From Pseudomonas sp. Bout1 (GTDB taxonomy: Bacteria; Pseudomonadota; Gammaproteobacteria; Pseudomonadales; Pseudomonadaceae), in the NCBI RefSeq assembly GCF_034314165.1, contig NZ_JAVIWK010000001.1:1131001-1195000 (forward strand): a stretch of 64,000 nt of DNA. The letters run 5' to 3'. Both the position numbers and the translations under genes were made by a program. Shown here piece by piece: positions 31,685 through 38,657 of this stretch (position 1 is its first letter; each line of letters begins with the position of its first letter). The notes beneath the pieces are model-generated. The model saw nothing but the letters and a program-made list of their open reading frames with translations. It was not told the DNA's origin and ran no database searches.

Positions 31685-33006
31685 CACAGGCGCTCCGACA
31701 GCCAGGCTTCGTTGAAGCTGACGTGTTTGATAAAGGTGTTATTCCATGAGTACACCAAGTGGTACATGCCGTCCGGGCTGCGGCTGAAGTACGGGTACTC
31801 GTATTCGAAATCGCAGCCACGGGGTTTGCATACCCGGTAATCCAGGTTGCTGAGGAAGCGTTGCTCCAGCGGCAGGCGCCGGGCCCCGCTCGATTCACGG
31901 AAGCCTTCGCCGATGATTTCCTTGTAGGCCTCGGGGGAGAACGGTTGGCCCAACGGGTCGGGGGATTGGTCCAGCTCCGCTACGGTGCGCCATTGGTTGA
32001 GCTTGGCATCGGTGCCGTACAGGCTGAGCTTGAAGCGACCGTCCTGCAGGTCGTTGAGGGCTACCAATAATCCGTCGCCTTCGGTGCTGACGGCGGCCAG
32101 CGAGGAGTTGGGGTTGGATGGCTCCAGCGGGTAAGGCTCGCTCCAGGTTTGGCCGGCGTCTTCGGTGCGGCTGGCGAGGACCCGGTGATGGGTCTCGCCG
32201 GCGTAACGCAGCATGGCGATGGCGCGCTGGCCGTCCTGCGGGACGATGGTCGGTTGCAGCGAATTCTTCCCACGGCTGATACGGAATTTGTCGACCACCG
32301 CACCGTCGGGGCTCAAGTACAGGTATTCGGCGAATTTTCCCATGAGCTCGTGGTACACCGGCAGGCCGATGGAACCGTCGGCATGGAACACCGGCGCGGC
32401 GCGCACCAGTGTGCTGATGTTGAAGAATGGCGAGGTGATCAGTTGCCGAGGGGCCGACCAGTTCGTTCCCAGGTCGTCCGAGACCATCACATTGATCGCG
32501 CTGGTGGCCCAGCCGCCTACCGACACCGAGACGTAAAACATCCACAGGCGATTGTCCGGGCCCAGTGCGATGACCGGGTTGCCCAGCTTGCGGATGTAAC
32601 GGTGGGTACCGTCACGGGTGCTTTCGCGGGTGGCGAGTACTTGCTCCGGGCCCCACTCGGCGCTTTTGGCGTCAAAGCGCGCGGTACGCACCTGCACATC
32701 GGCGGCGCCTTCGCGCGAACCGGCAAACCACACGGCCATCAGGTCGCCGCCGGGCAGGGCGGTTACAGAGGATGAATGCACAAAGTCATTGAGCTGCGAG
32801 GAGACGAAGCGGCTGCTGTATTGCGGGGCGGCCGTGGCGTTTGACGTGTCCTGAACCGATTGCGCAAATGGCGCCAACACATGGGGTGGATGACTGGTCC
32901 AGGCAGTAGTAAACACCAGTAGCAGGCTGCAGATCGTTAAAAGCGCGCGTATCGAAAATTTGTCGAAAAAAGGCGTGTTGCGCACAGAAACTCTCTCAAC
33001 AGGCAT
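31684..33006 (-). CDS. Sialidase-like (BNR-repeat) exported protein
   Basis: The 440-residue product has an N-terminal hydrophobic anchor or signal (about 20-38, ALLTICSLLLVFTTAW). A six-bladed-propeller pattern follows, with Asp boxes SDDLGTNW and TEDAGQTW, the motif DLMAVWFAGSREG and a conserved end RSPDGMYHLVYSWN. It resembles exo-sialidase-family enzymes, but no FRIP motif was found, so sialic acid may not be the substrate. ATG 33006 was chosen; GTG 33018 would add four residues. It is first in an operon with two membrane genes and divergent from a PmrA-like regulator. Confidence 0.8.
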   Translation of the reverse strand: MPVERVSVRNTPFFDKFSIRALLTICSLLLVFTTAWTSHPPHVLAPFAQSVQDTSNATAAPQYSSRFVSSQLNDFVHSSSVTALPGGDLMAVWFAGSREGAADVQVRTARFDAKSAEWGPEQVLATRESTRDGTHRYIRKLGNPVIALGPDNRLWMFYVSVSVGGWATSAINVMVSDDLGTNWSAPRQLITSPFFNISTLVRAAPVFHADGSIGLPVYHELMGKFAEYLYLSPDGAVVDKFRISRGKNSLQPTIVPQDGQRAIAMLRYAGETHHRVLASRTEDAGQTWSEPYPLEPSNPNSSLAAVSTEGDGLLVALNDLQDGRFKLSLYGTDAKLNQWRTVAELDQSPDPLGQPFSPEAYKEIIGEGFRESSGARRLPLEQRFLSNLDYRVCKPRGCDFEYEYPYFSRSPDGMYHLVYSWNNTFIKHVSFNEAWLSERL

Positions 33007-33032
33007 AGGAAGTTTCACTGTGCAAAACCAAC

Positions 33033-33049
33033 CTTAGCGAAAGCTTAGT
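33033..33049. promoter_or_regulatory. PmrA-box-like direct repeat between divergent operons
   Basis: CTTAGC (33033-33038), five bases, then CTTAGT (33044-33049) gives an 11-bp-spaced direct repeat. This is the geometry of PmrA/QseB-type sites (YTTAAK-N5-YTTAAK). It lies 27 bp upstream of the sialidase-like start and 84 bp upstream of the response regulator start, so one site could control both directions. Confidence 0.5.
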
Positions 33050-33132
33050 TGGCAACGGCCCGTAACATCTTTCCCGAAATGGCGTTTACAAGAACCCGTC
33101 ATGATGCCGATGTTTCCCACAGAGAGTCCGCT

Positions 33133-33795
33133 ATGCGCTTGCTCCTAGTCGAAGATGATCGTGCCCTCGGCCAAGGGATTCGCGTGGCCTTGGGCGCCGA
33201 AGGCTACACCTTGGACTGGTTGCAGGATGGTGTCAGCGCTTTGCACGCGTTGCGCAGCGAAAGCTTCGACCTGCTGCTGCTTGACCTCGGCCTGCCGCGC
33301 CTTGACGGCCTGACGCTTTTGCAAACCCTGCGTGCCGAGCAATACGACCTGCCGGTGCTGATCCTCACCGCCCGCGACGGCACCGCCGAGCGCATCGCCG
33401 GCCTGGATGCCGGCGCCGATGATTACCTGGTCAAACCCTTTGACGTCGAAGAGTTCAAGGCCCGCGTACGCGCCCTGTTGCGCCGCAGCCAGGGCCGGGC
33501 GCAACCATTGCTGGAGCACGCGGGCGTGAGCCTGGACCCGGCGACCCAACAGGTCAGCTATCAGGGCCAGGACATTGTGGTTACGCCGATGGAATACCAA
33601 CTGCTCCATCAACTGATGGTGCGCCCCGGCAAAGTCGTCACCCGTGAACGCCTGTCGCGCGCGCTTTATGGCTGGCAGGACCGCGTCGAAAGCAACACCC
33701 TCGAAGTACTTATCCACAACCTGCGCAAAAAACTCTCCACCGAATTGATCCGCACCGTGCGCGGCGTGGGCTACGTGGTGAAACTCAAGCCATGA
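33133..33795 (+). CDS. PmrA/QseB-like OmpR-family response regulator
   Basis: The 220-residue product has a receiver (LVEDD, Asp in LLLLDLGLPR, Thr in ILTARD, Lys in LVKPFD) and a winged helix whose recognition part (SRALYGWQDRVESNTLEVLI, HNLRKKLSTELIRTVRGVGY) closely follows PmrA/QseB proteins. Its stop overlaps the kinase ATG (ATGA). A matching CTTAGC-N5-CTTAGT repeat lies upstream, suggesting autoregulation and control of the divergent envelope operon. It may respond to metal ions or cationic peptides as PmrA does, but this is inference. Confidence 0.9.
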   Translation: MRLLLVEDDRALGQGIRVALGAEGYTLDWLQDGVSALHALRSESFDLLLLDLGLPRLDGLTLLQTLRAEQYDLPVLILTARDGTAERIAGLDAGADDYLVKPFDVEEFKARVRALLRRSQGRAQPLLEHAGVSLDPATQQVSYQGQDIVVTPMEYQLLHQLMVRPGKVVTRERLSRALYGWQDRVESNTLEVLIHNLRKKLSTELIRTVRGVGYVVKLKP

Positions 33796-35189
33796 ACTCG
33801 GTCCGCGCACGCATCCTCATCCCGGTGTTGGTGCTGATCCTGCTGGGGGATGGCCTGATCAGCTGGCTTGTGCTGCGAGACAGCCACCACGAAATCGAAC
33901 AAGTCTACGACGCCCAACTCGCCCAAAGCGCCCGTCTGCTGCAAGGCGTACTGCGCCAGCGCGACCCCGGCGATGCCGACTGGGACCGCCTCTACCAAGC
34001 CTTCGACCAAGCCATGAGTCGCGTCGGCGAGGACGGCGTCGCGCATCCTTACGAAACCCGCCTGACCTTCCAGGTATGGCGCACCGACGGCCAACTGCTG
34101 GTGCGCTCCACCGACGCACCAATCCTCAAAACACCGCCCACCGCACTCGGGCCCCACGACCTGATGGAAAACGGCAACGACTGGTGCGCGTTCATGCTTG
34201 CCGACATGCAACAAGGCCTGCTGATCTGGGTGGGCGAGCGCGATGACATTCGCCAGGACGTGATCCAGCGCATCATCCGCCACACCCTCTGGCCGATCCT
34301 GATTGGCGTGCCCCTGCTGGCGCTGTTGATCTGGCTGACCATTGGCTGGGGCCTCAAACCCTTGCGCGCCATGGCCCAGGCCATACGCGGGCGGGACAGC
34401 GAGACCTTGCGACCGCTGCAGCTTGAGCCATTGCCCACGGACCTGGAACCGATGCACACCGCGCTGAACCGCCTGCTGGTGCAGGTGGACGACCTGCTGG
34501 AGCGCGAGCGACGGTTTATTGCGGATGCGGCGCATGAGTTGCGCACGCCGTTGGCGATATTGCGCATTCATGCACAGAACGCCCAGAGCGCCGGGACTGA
34601 GGACGAACGACGAGAGGCGCTGGATTTTCTGGTCAATGCCGTGGACCGGGCGACGCGCATTGGCAGCCAACTGCTGACCATGGCGCGCATCGAGCCGCAG
34701 TTGAACAACACCGTTCGCGTGCGCGTGGCGCTGACGGAGTTGGTGCGCGAAGAGCTTGCGGAACTGACGCCTCTGGCGATGGAGAAAGGCGTTGAGTTAG
34801 TGCTGGAAGGGGATGAGGAATGCTGGATAGAAACGGACCCGGTGGCGTTGGCGATTGCGCTGCAAAATCTGGTGACCAATGCGCTGAACTTCTCGCCGGC
34901 GGGGAGTGAGGTGCGGGTGTTGGTGCGGGGAACGGAGGCGGGAGTGGTGCAGCTGTGTGTGGAGGATGCGGGGCCGGGGATTGATGAAGGGGAGATCGGG
35001 CGGTTGTTCGAGCGGTTTTATAGCCGCGGGAACGCGAATGGGGCGGGGTTGGGGTTGGCGATTGTGCAGATGATCGTGGGGAAAATTGGGGGGCGGTTGG
35101 AGTTGTATAACCGGGAGGTGGGTGGGTTGTGTGCGCGGTTGAGTTTTAGCGACGGTGGGGTGGGATCGGTGGGAATACCACACCGTTGA
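33792..35189 (+). CDS. PmrB/QseC-like sensor histidine kinase
   Basis: The 465-residue kinase has membrane helices at about 8-28 and 163-185, a periplasmic domain between them, HAMP, H-box FIADAAHELRTPLAILRIH, NLVTNALNFS, EDAGPGI and GAGLGLAIVQ. The last 15 residues (SFSDGGVGSVGIPHR) overlap, antisense, the end of the neighbouring unknown gene at 35146, and the normal family end would be near LSFS. The last 450 bases are unusually rich in G at third positions compared with the 5' part. It is the partner of the overlapping regulator upstream. Confidence 0.9.
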   Translation: MNSVRARILIPVLVLILLGDGLISWLVLRDSHHEIEQVYDAQLAQSARLLQGVLRQRDPGDADWDRLYQAFDQAMSRVGEDGVAHPYETRLTFQVWRTDGQLLVRSTDAPILKTPPTALGPHDLMENGNDWCAFMLADMQQGLLIWVGERDDIRQDVIQRIIRHTLWPILIGVPLLALLIWLTIGWGLKPLRAMAQAIRGRDSETLRPLQLEPLPTDLEPMHTALNRLLVQVDDLLERERRFIADAAHELRTPLAILRIHAQNAQSAGTEDERREALDFLVNAVDRATRIGSQLLTMARIEPQLNNTVRVRVALTELVREELAELTPLAMEKGVELVLEGDEECWIETDPVALAIALQNLVTNALNFSPAGSEVRVLVRGTEAGVVQLCVEDAGPGIDEGEIGRLFERFYSRGNANGAGLGLAIVQMIVGKIGGRLELYNREVGGLCARLSFSDGGVGSVGIPHR

Positions 35190-35616
35190 AGGTGTGGGTG
35201 CAGCAGTTGCAAAACGGCTTCATGAATGCGGGTGTCAGTTGCGGGTTGACCTTTTGCAGCAGGCCAGTCTCGTCGACGTACAAGCCGCTGTAATAGGTAG
35301 ACTCGTCCGTTCGCACGTACTCGCTTTTTTCGCTTTCATGCAGGGCCACCATCCAGAACACAGGATCCGGGCTGTCCAGGCGGGCATTGGCTTCGCTGAA
35401 AATCGCATCCCATGGGTGACCGACCTTTGACAGTAGAAACCTGAATAGAGGCGTGTAATCGAAGCCGTGCCGGTGATGGCTGTGCATCGAGCCACGGCTT
35501 TGCGTGGAATTCTTTTCGCCTTTGCTATGGCGTTGTTGCCTATAGGTGCGGCAACTTCCGTGACGAACGTTGTGCGTCCGGGTGTTGACTGAGCGGTAGA
35601 GAGGGGGCTTTTTCAT
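35146..35616 (-). CDS. Unknown protein downstream of bacteriocin immunity gene
   Basis: The 156-residue product is not recognised. It has a basic N-terminal tail (residues 1-50, rich in Arg, His and Ser), then a compact domain: GFDYTPLFRFLLSKVGHPWD, FSEANARLDSPDPVFWMVAL, STYYSGLYVDETGLLQ and a Cys cluster CNCCTHTFNG near the end, which could bind a metal. AAAGGA precedes ATG 35616 and the immunity stop is only 9 bp upstream, so it belongs to the bacteriocin transcript. It could be a second immunity protein or an accessory factor. Its 3' end overlaps the kinase gene convergently. Confidence 0.65.
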   Translation of the reverse strand: MKKPPLYRSVNTRTHNVRHGSCRTYRQQRHSKGEKNSTQSRGSMHSHHRHGFDYTPLFRFLLSKVGHPWDAIFSEANARLDSPDPVFWMVALHESEKSEYVRTDESTYYSGLYVDETGLLQKVNPQLTPAFMKPFCNCCTHTFNGVVFPPIPPHRR

Positions 35617-35625
35617 TGGGTTCCT

Positions 35626-35904
35626 TTATCGTTCCTTGGAGGCTTGGGGCGGCCATGTGCCTTGGTAGCTGAAAGAGATTTGGTAATCGAAGTTCACGGG
35701 TTCAATTACGTGCTGGAAATGCGGTTGGATAGTCGCTATCCAGCTTGGGCGAACGTTGAACACGTCCGCATATATCGCCGTTTCTTGACTCAACCCTAGT
35801 GTTTCAAAAAAGCTTTCCGCGTCATCAATATCTGCCGAGTATTCATCTGCCTTCACGTAATTGCTTTGCTTGTCGTACCAACGCAATCTGACTTTCATAA
35901 CCAT
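35626..35904 (-). CDS. Cloacin/colicin E3-type immunity protein
   Basis: The 92-residue acidic protein follows the colicin E3 immunity pattern: MKVRLRWYDKQ matches the LDLTWFDKS strand, DEYSADIDD matches EEYSKDFGDD, ETLGL matches ESLGV, and the strand ATIQPHFQHVIEP matches PLLQPYFNHQID. It should bind and block the RNase domain of the toxin encoded 15 bp upstream. Two in-frame ATGs (35904 and 35898) are possible; the first has the better spaced GGA-type site. A short extension after SFSYQGTW is not in the E3 protein. Confidence 0.85.
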   Translation of the reverse strand: MVMKVRLRWYDKQSNYVKADEYSADIDDAESFFETLGLSQETAIYADVFNVRPSWIATIQPHFQHVIEPVNFDYQISFSYQGTWPPQASKER

Positions 35905-35919
35905 GATGTGTTTTCCACT

Positions 35920-37083
35920 CTATCTATATATGCGGCGTTCGGGTTTTGCTCGACCTCGACGTTCGCCGGTGTATGGATCGAAGGCGCCGAGGTGGACAAG
36001 GTCACTGTTCCGGTAGACTTCTAATTCGTCTTTCTTGGAATCCCACTCAAATATTTTCCTCCCTTTGGCATCTATCCAGCGCTCGCGTAAGCCGCTACCG
36101 CCTTTCCTCGGTGTCACGGGTCTTTGGTCTATCAGACCTGGAAAGCCTGTTATGTCTGCAGCGTTGGGGGCCGGGAAATAATCATGGTCCGGGTTTTTAA
36201 GCCCCTTTCGTGGCTCGTTAACCACCACATACAGCGGCCGAACCCCCGACTCCACCGGGAACACCAGAATAAAATCCCGATACTCCGGCGGATAAATCGG
36301 GTTAACCAAAATCTGCTCGGCAGCCTCCGTCGGCGGATAAATCCACATCACCGGCGCTTGCGGTGCAGCCTCCAATGCCGGAATGCCAAGGGTGTCGCCA
36401 GGATCAATGGCCGGCGTCCAAATCAGTTCTACACCCTCGCCAAGATCTGCCACGAACTGACTGTGACGACTCTGAAAATGCACCACATCGATCATCTGCC
36501 AGTCGGCATTTTTACCGGTGTAAAACCCATACCCCTTCAGCGTCCCGTCGGCGCGTTGCTCGATATGCAACCGCATCCGCGAGCGGGCTTTTTGCAGGTT
36601 ACGAAGCTGCTCTTCGCTATAGAGCGCACTGTCGCCAAGCTCCGACGGCCAGGCCAGCGCCACCAGCCCTGCAAGCAAACCACCAGCGGCGGCGCCGACT
36701 GCCGCAGCGGCGGATTCCAATACCGCTGTGCGCAATACAAGCTGGCCAAGCCCAGCGGGCAGGGCACTGCCACTGATCTTCCTGAGGGACACGCCGCCTT
36801 GGCTGTCGACCTCCCGCCCGCCTAAGAGCGTGAAGTGGCCGTAATCCTTGATCAGCTCAAGCGGCACATAGCCGGTGGGGTTGTTGTAGCTGATGATCCC
36901 GTCGGGCAGTTGGCAGGACTTGGCGAATACATGGCCTGGAATCCTTGTGGGTTCAGGCATGAGCGCAGGAGGCGCTTCATACAAATCAATGAACGGTGAA
37001 TACGGAATCTGCTTAGGTTGCGGCGTCAGAATTCGTCGCTTCAGCTGCTCTTCTTCGGTAATTGGATACGCGCGCTCTGTCAT
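35920..37083 (-). CDS. S-type pyocin / colicin E3-like ribonuclease bacteriocin
   Basis: The 387-residue toxin has an N-terminal region (1-130; YSPFIDLYEAPPALMPEP, VFAKSCQLPDGI). A pyocin-S translocation-like domain follows (about 165-295; GYGFYTGKNADW, FILVFPVESGVRPLYV), then a C-terminal E3-type 16S rRNase (about 300-387; DHDYFPAPNAADITG, GRKIFEWDSKKDELEVYR, HLGAFDPYTG). By alignment from memory with colicin E3, Asp510, Glu517 and Arg545 are kept, but His513 is Lys. It is shorter than classical S pyocins and lacks an obvious receptor-binding domain or TonB box. The cognate immunity gene follows after 15 bp. Confidence 0.85.
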   Translation of the reverse strand: MTERAYPITEEEQLKRRILTPQPKQIPYSPFIDLYEAPPALMPEPTRIPGHVFAKSCQLPDGIISYNNPTGYVPLELIKDYGHFTLLGGREVDSQGGVSLRKISGSALPAGLGQLVLRTAVLESAAAAVGAAAGGLLAGLVALAWPSELGDSALYSEEQLRNLQKARSRMRLHIEQRADGTLKGYGFYTGKNADWQMIDVVHFQSRHSQFVADLGEGVELIWTPAIDPGDTLGIPALEAAPQAPVMWIYPPTEAAEQILVNPIYPPEYRDFILVFPVESGVRPLYVVVNEPRKGLKNPDHDYFPAPNAADITGFPGLIDQRPVTPRKGGSGLRERWIDAKGRKIFEWDSKKDELEVYRNSDLVHLGAFDPYTGERRGRAKPERRIYR

Positions 37084-37089
37084 GACGAT

Positions 37090-37113
37090 TCACTTCCCTG
37101 TGCAAGGAAGTGA
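37090..37113 (-). promoter_or_regulatory. Hairpin covering the bacteriocin ribosome-binding site
   Basis: On the minus strand TCACTTCC and GGAAGTGA form an 8-bp perfect stem (37106-37113 with 37090-37097). The 3' arm contains the only purine-rich ribosome-site candidate upstream of ATG 37083. Translation of the toxin would thus be held back unless the stem opens. Bases 37114-37274 beyond it show no gene and presumably hold the promoter; no clear LexA box was found. Confidence 0.45.
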
Positions 37114-37274
37114 GCCTATGAGAGCGGAGAAGAACCTGAAATTCTCGTTGTTCGATAGGAAGTGTGGGAAAAGTCATCAGATCAACAGCGACAATCGCGC
37201 TGCACGTTGCGAGCAGCAAATTTACGATATTCCCAATCATGGCCTCCGTGCCCCGCAGTACGACGAGTAAGTAA

Positions 37275-37421
37275 ATTCGTCCACTGTCCTCATTTACTGA
37301 CGAACAGCGGCGATCGCTGGAGGGGCCGCCGATGGATGCGGGGAATTACCTGGAGATGTTGATGCGGCAGGGGTTGGTGCAGACTACTAAGTTTCTTGGG
37401 CCTTATGAGGTGATGTTGTAG
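37275..37421 (+). pseudogene. Remnant C-terminal coding fragment of unknown origin
   Basis: The frame is open from just after a TAA (37272) to TAG (37419-37421) and reads like the end of a real protein (SFTDEQRRSLEGPP, MDAGNYLEMLMRQGLVQTT, KFLGPYEVML). The only ATGs are internal and no ribosome site is evident. The parent family was not recognised. It lies between the bacteriocin cassette and the DUF3077 gene and suggests loss of an older gene at this site. Confidence 0.35.
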
Positions 37422-37499
37422 AGATAGTGTCAGATGGACTGCATCTGCCGGTCAGATGCTTCTTGGCATATGCCAGCATACCCGTGCTATGGCGGCTGT

Positions 37500-37694
37500 G
37501 CGTGGGAGACCTTCGGGTCTGCCGGGTTTGCCTATTACCCCCGGTTTCCAGCCTGCGTACAGCTGCCACCCATTTGCCTGGAAACGAATGAGGCAGCTCT
37601 TCTTAAAAATGGGAGCAAAGCCAATGAGCGTTTTTGTCTGTTTGTACATCTGCGGTTCTGCAAGCACCACGTCGCGTCGTACCGGGGGTGGCCA
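37500..37694 (+). ncRNA. Structured 5' leader of the DUF3077-type gene
   Basis: Three pairings are visible: AGACC/GGTCT (37507-37511 with 37516-37520); AGCTGCC..CATT with AATG..GGCAGCT (37561-37574 with 37587-37598); and a long-range ACCCCCGGT (37537-37545) with ACCGGGGGT (37681-37689). The last would bury GGGGGTGG, the ribosome site of ATG 37695. A leader peptide frame crosses the 3' arm. The segment appears to be a translational control element; its family is unknown to me. Confidence 0.55.
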
Positions 37695-37698
37695 ATGA
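37624..37698 (+). CDS. Leader peptide overlapping the DUF3077-type start
   Basis: A 24-codon frame begins at ATG 37624 with GGGAG 8 bases upstream, and its TGA overlaps the next ATG (ATGA). It reads MSVFVCLYICGSAS, then TTSRRTGGGQ. The last codons lie in the 3' arm that hides the downstream ribosome site, so a ribosome translating the peptide would melt that pairing. An in-frame ATG at 37609 could add five residues. Function of the peptide itself is unknown. Confidence 0.5.
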   Translation: MSVFVCLYICGSASTTSRRTGGGQ

Positions 37699-38225
37699 TC
37701 AACCCGCCTCTCAACAAAACCCTCGGTGTCATCACCTTTTCCACCTGCGGCGCTTCGCCGGATTTCCACCATCTTTTTCGCGTCAACTCCGGTGTGCCGA
37801 TTCGCGATGCCTTGGAGCACGCTTCTGTCTTGCTCCACTGTTCAAAGATGTTGGCGTTGGATGCAGCCATGGAGAAGGGCGCCGATCGCTATGCGTGGGC
37901 GTCGCATTATTTGGGGGAGATGGCAAAAGCGGTGGTGGATGATTTGGCGAATGGGATGTTGCCGAATGGGGCTGTTGAGCAAGTAAGTGGTTTTGCGGGG
38001 TGTGGGAGGACGCCATCGCAGGCAAGCCAGCTCCCACATTTGATTGGGTCCATCCGGGAATATTTACCTGTATGCGAAAAAAGACCTCGTTCTTCGAGGT
38101 CTTTTGTTAGGCATTTGATGGCCTCGGCAGGTCAGAGGACGTGTTTGGAGATGAGCTTCGATATCTCAACAATCGACGTCTTCCCCGTGAACTCAAACTT
38201 CACTTTCCCCACCGCCGAAAAGTAA
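37695..38225 (+). CDS. DUF3077-type protein with run-on C-terminus
   Basis: Residues 1-90 (TFSTCGASPDFHHLFRVNSG, IRDALEHASVLLHCSKMLAL, YLGEMAKAVVDDLANGM) resemble DUF3077 proteins, small Pseudomonas proteins of unknown role that usually end soon after this helix. Here the frame continues about 75 codons through a REP element, a terminator hairpin and 94 bp antisense to the PH-domain gene. The original stop appears to be lost by an indel near 37970. Translation starts at ATG 37695, whose site GGGGGTGG lies in the leader structure. The tail is probably not meaningful sequence. Confidence 0.6.
   Translation: MINPPLNKTLGVITFSTCGASPDFHHLFRVNSGVPIRDALEHASVLLHCSKMLALDAAMEKGADRYAWASHYLGEMAKAVVDDLANGMLPNGAVEQVSGFAGCGRTPSQASQLPHLIGSIREYLPVCEKRPRSSRSFVRHLMASAGQRTCLEMSFDISTIDVFPVNSNFTFPTAEK
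38001..38038. repeat. REP element, collapsed form
   Basis: TGTGGGAG (38001-38008) is followed at once by CGCCATCGCAGGCAAGCC and AGCTCCCACA. This is one arm of the repeat seen as a full inverted pair at 48592-48680, with most of the other arm and the spacer missing. Confidence 0.7.
38078..38105. terminator. Rho-independent terminator, both directions possible
   Basis: AAGACCTCG (38081-38089) pairs with CGAGGTCTT (38095-38103) around TTCTT, with A-run before and T-run after. It sits after the PH-domain gene stop on the minus strand and inside the run-on DUF3077 frame on the plus strand. Confidence 0.85.
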
Positions 38226-38500
38226 ATTTCCAGTTCCGAATCCAGATCAAACGTCCCGGACGTTTCCACCGAATACGCGACGATGTTTTTGTACGGCAGG
38301 GACGTGAAGTCTTTCTTGCTGCCGGTAATCCCTTGCACGTTCACCGCGATGATGCGCTTGGTGGTGAACACCACCCCATCACGCATGGCCTTGTAGGAAT
38401 CGATCACCTGTTCATCATCCAGCAGCAGGGACGATACGCGCTCGGCGTATTCGTTGTTTTGCTTGAGCTTGAAGAAGCCCTTATTGTTGAAGTCGATCAT
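38132..38500 (-). CDS. Bacterial PH-domain protein
   Basis: The 122-residue product fits the small bacterial PH-domain family: KLLLDDEQVIDSYKA-like opening (here SSLLLDDEQVIDSYKAM), GVVFTTKRIIAVNVQGITG, then FTSLPYKNIVAYSVE and the final amphipathic helix SIVEISKLISKHVL. It has no signal or membrane segment. AAGGAAAGG precedes ATG 38500. Members often bind membranes or other proteins, but the role here is unknown. Confidence 0.8.
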   Translation of the reverse strand: MIDFNNKGFFKLKQNNEYAERVSSLLLDDEQVIDSYKAMRDGVVFTTKRIIAVNVQGITGSKKDFTSLPYKNIVAYSVETSGTFDLDSELEIYFSAVGKVKFEFTGKTSIVEISKLISKHVL

Positions 38501-38657
38501 GTGCCTTTCCTTGGGTGAGCGGTGCGGTAAACGCCCGCGCCGGTGTATGACGTTTTGCTCGCAGATCTGTATCTAACGGGCTCCTTTTTATCGCCCTACC
38601 ATGGCGCCAACAACCCGCCGGCCATTACAAAGTTTTACCTCGTCAAGGAACCACACC

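Noticed and set aside
37084..37274. LexA or PrtN P-box in the bacteriocin promoter
   Set aside because: No CTGT-N8-ACAG and only weak ATTG-like fragments were found, not enough to annotate.
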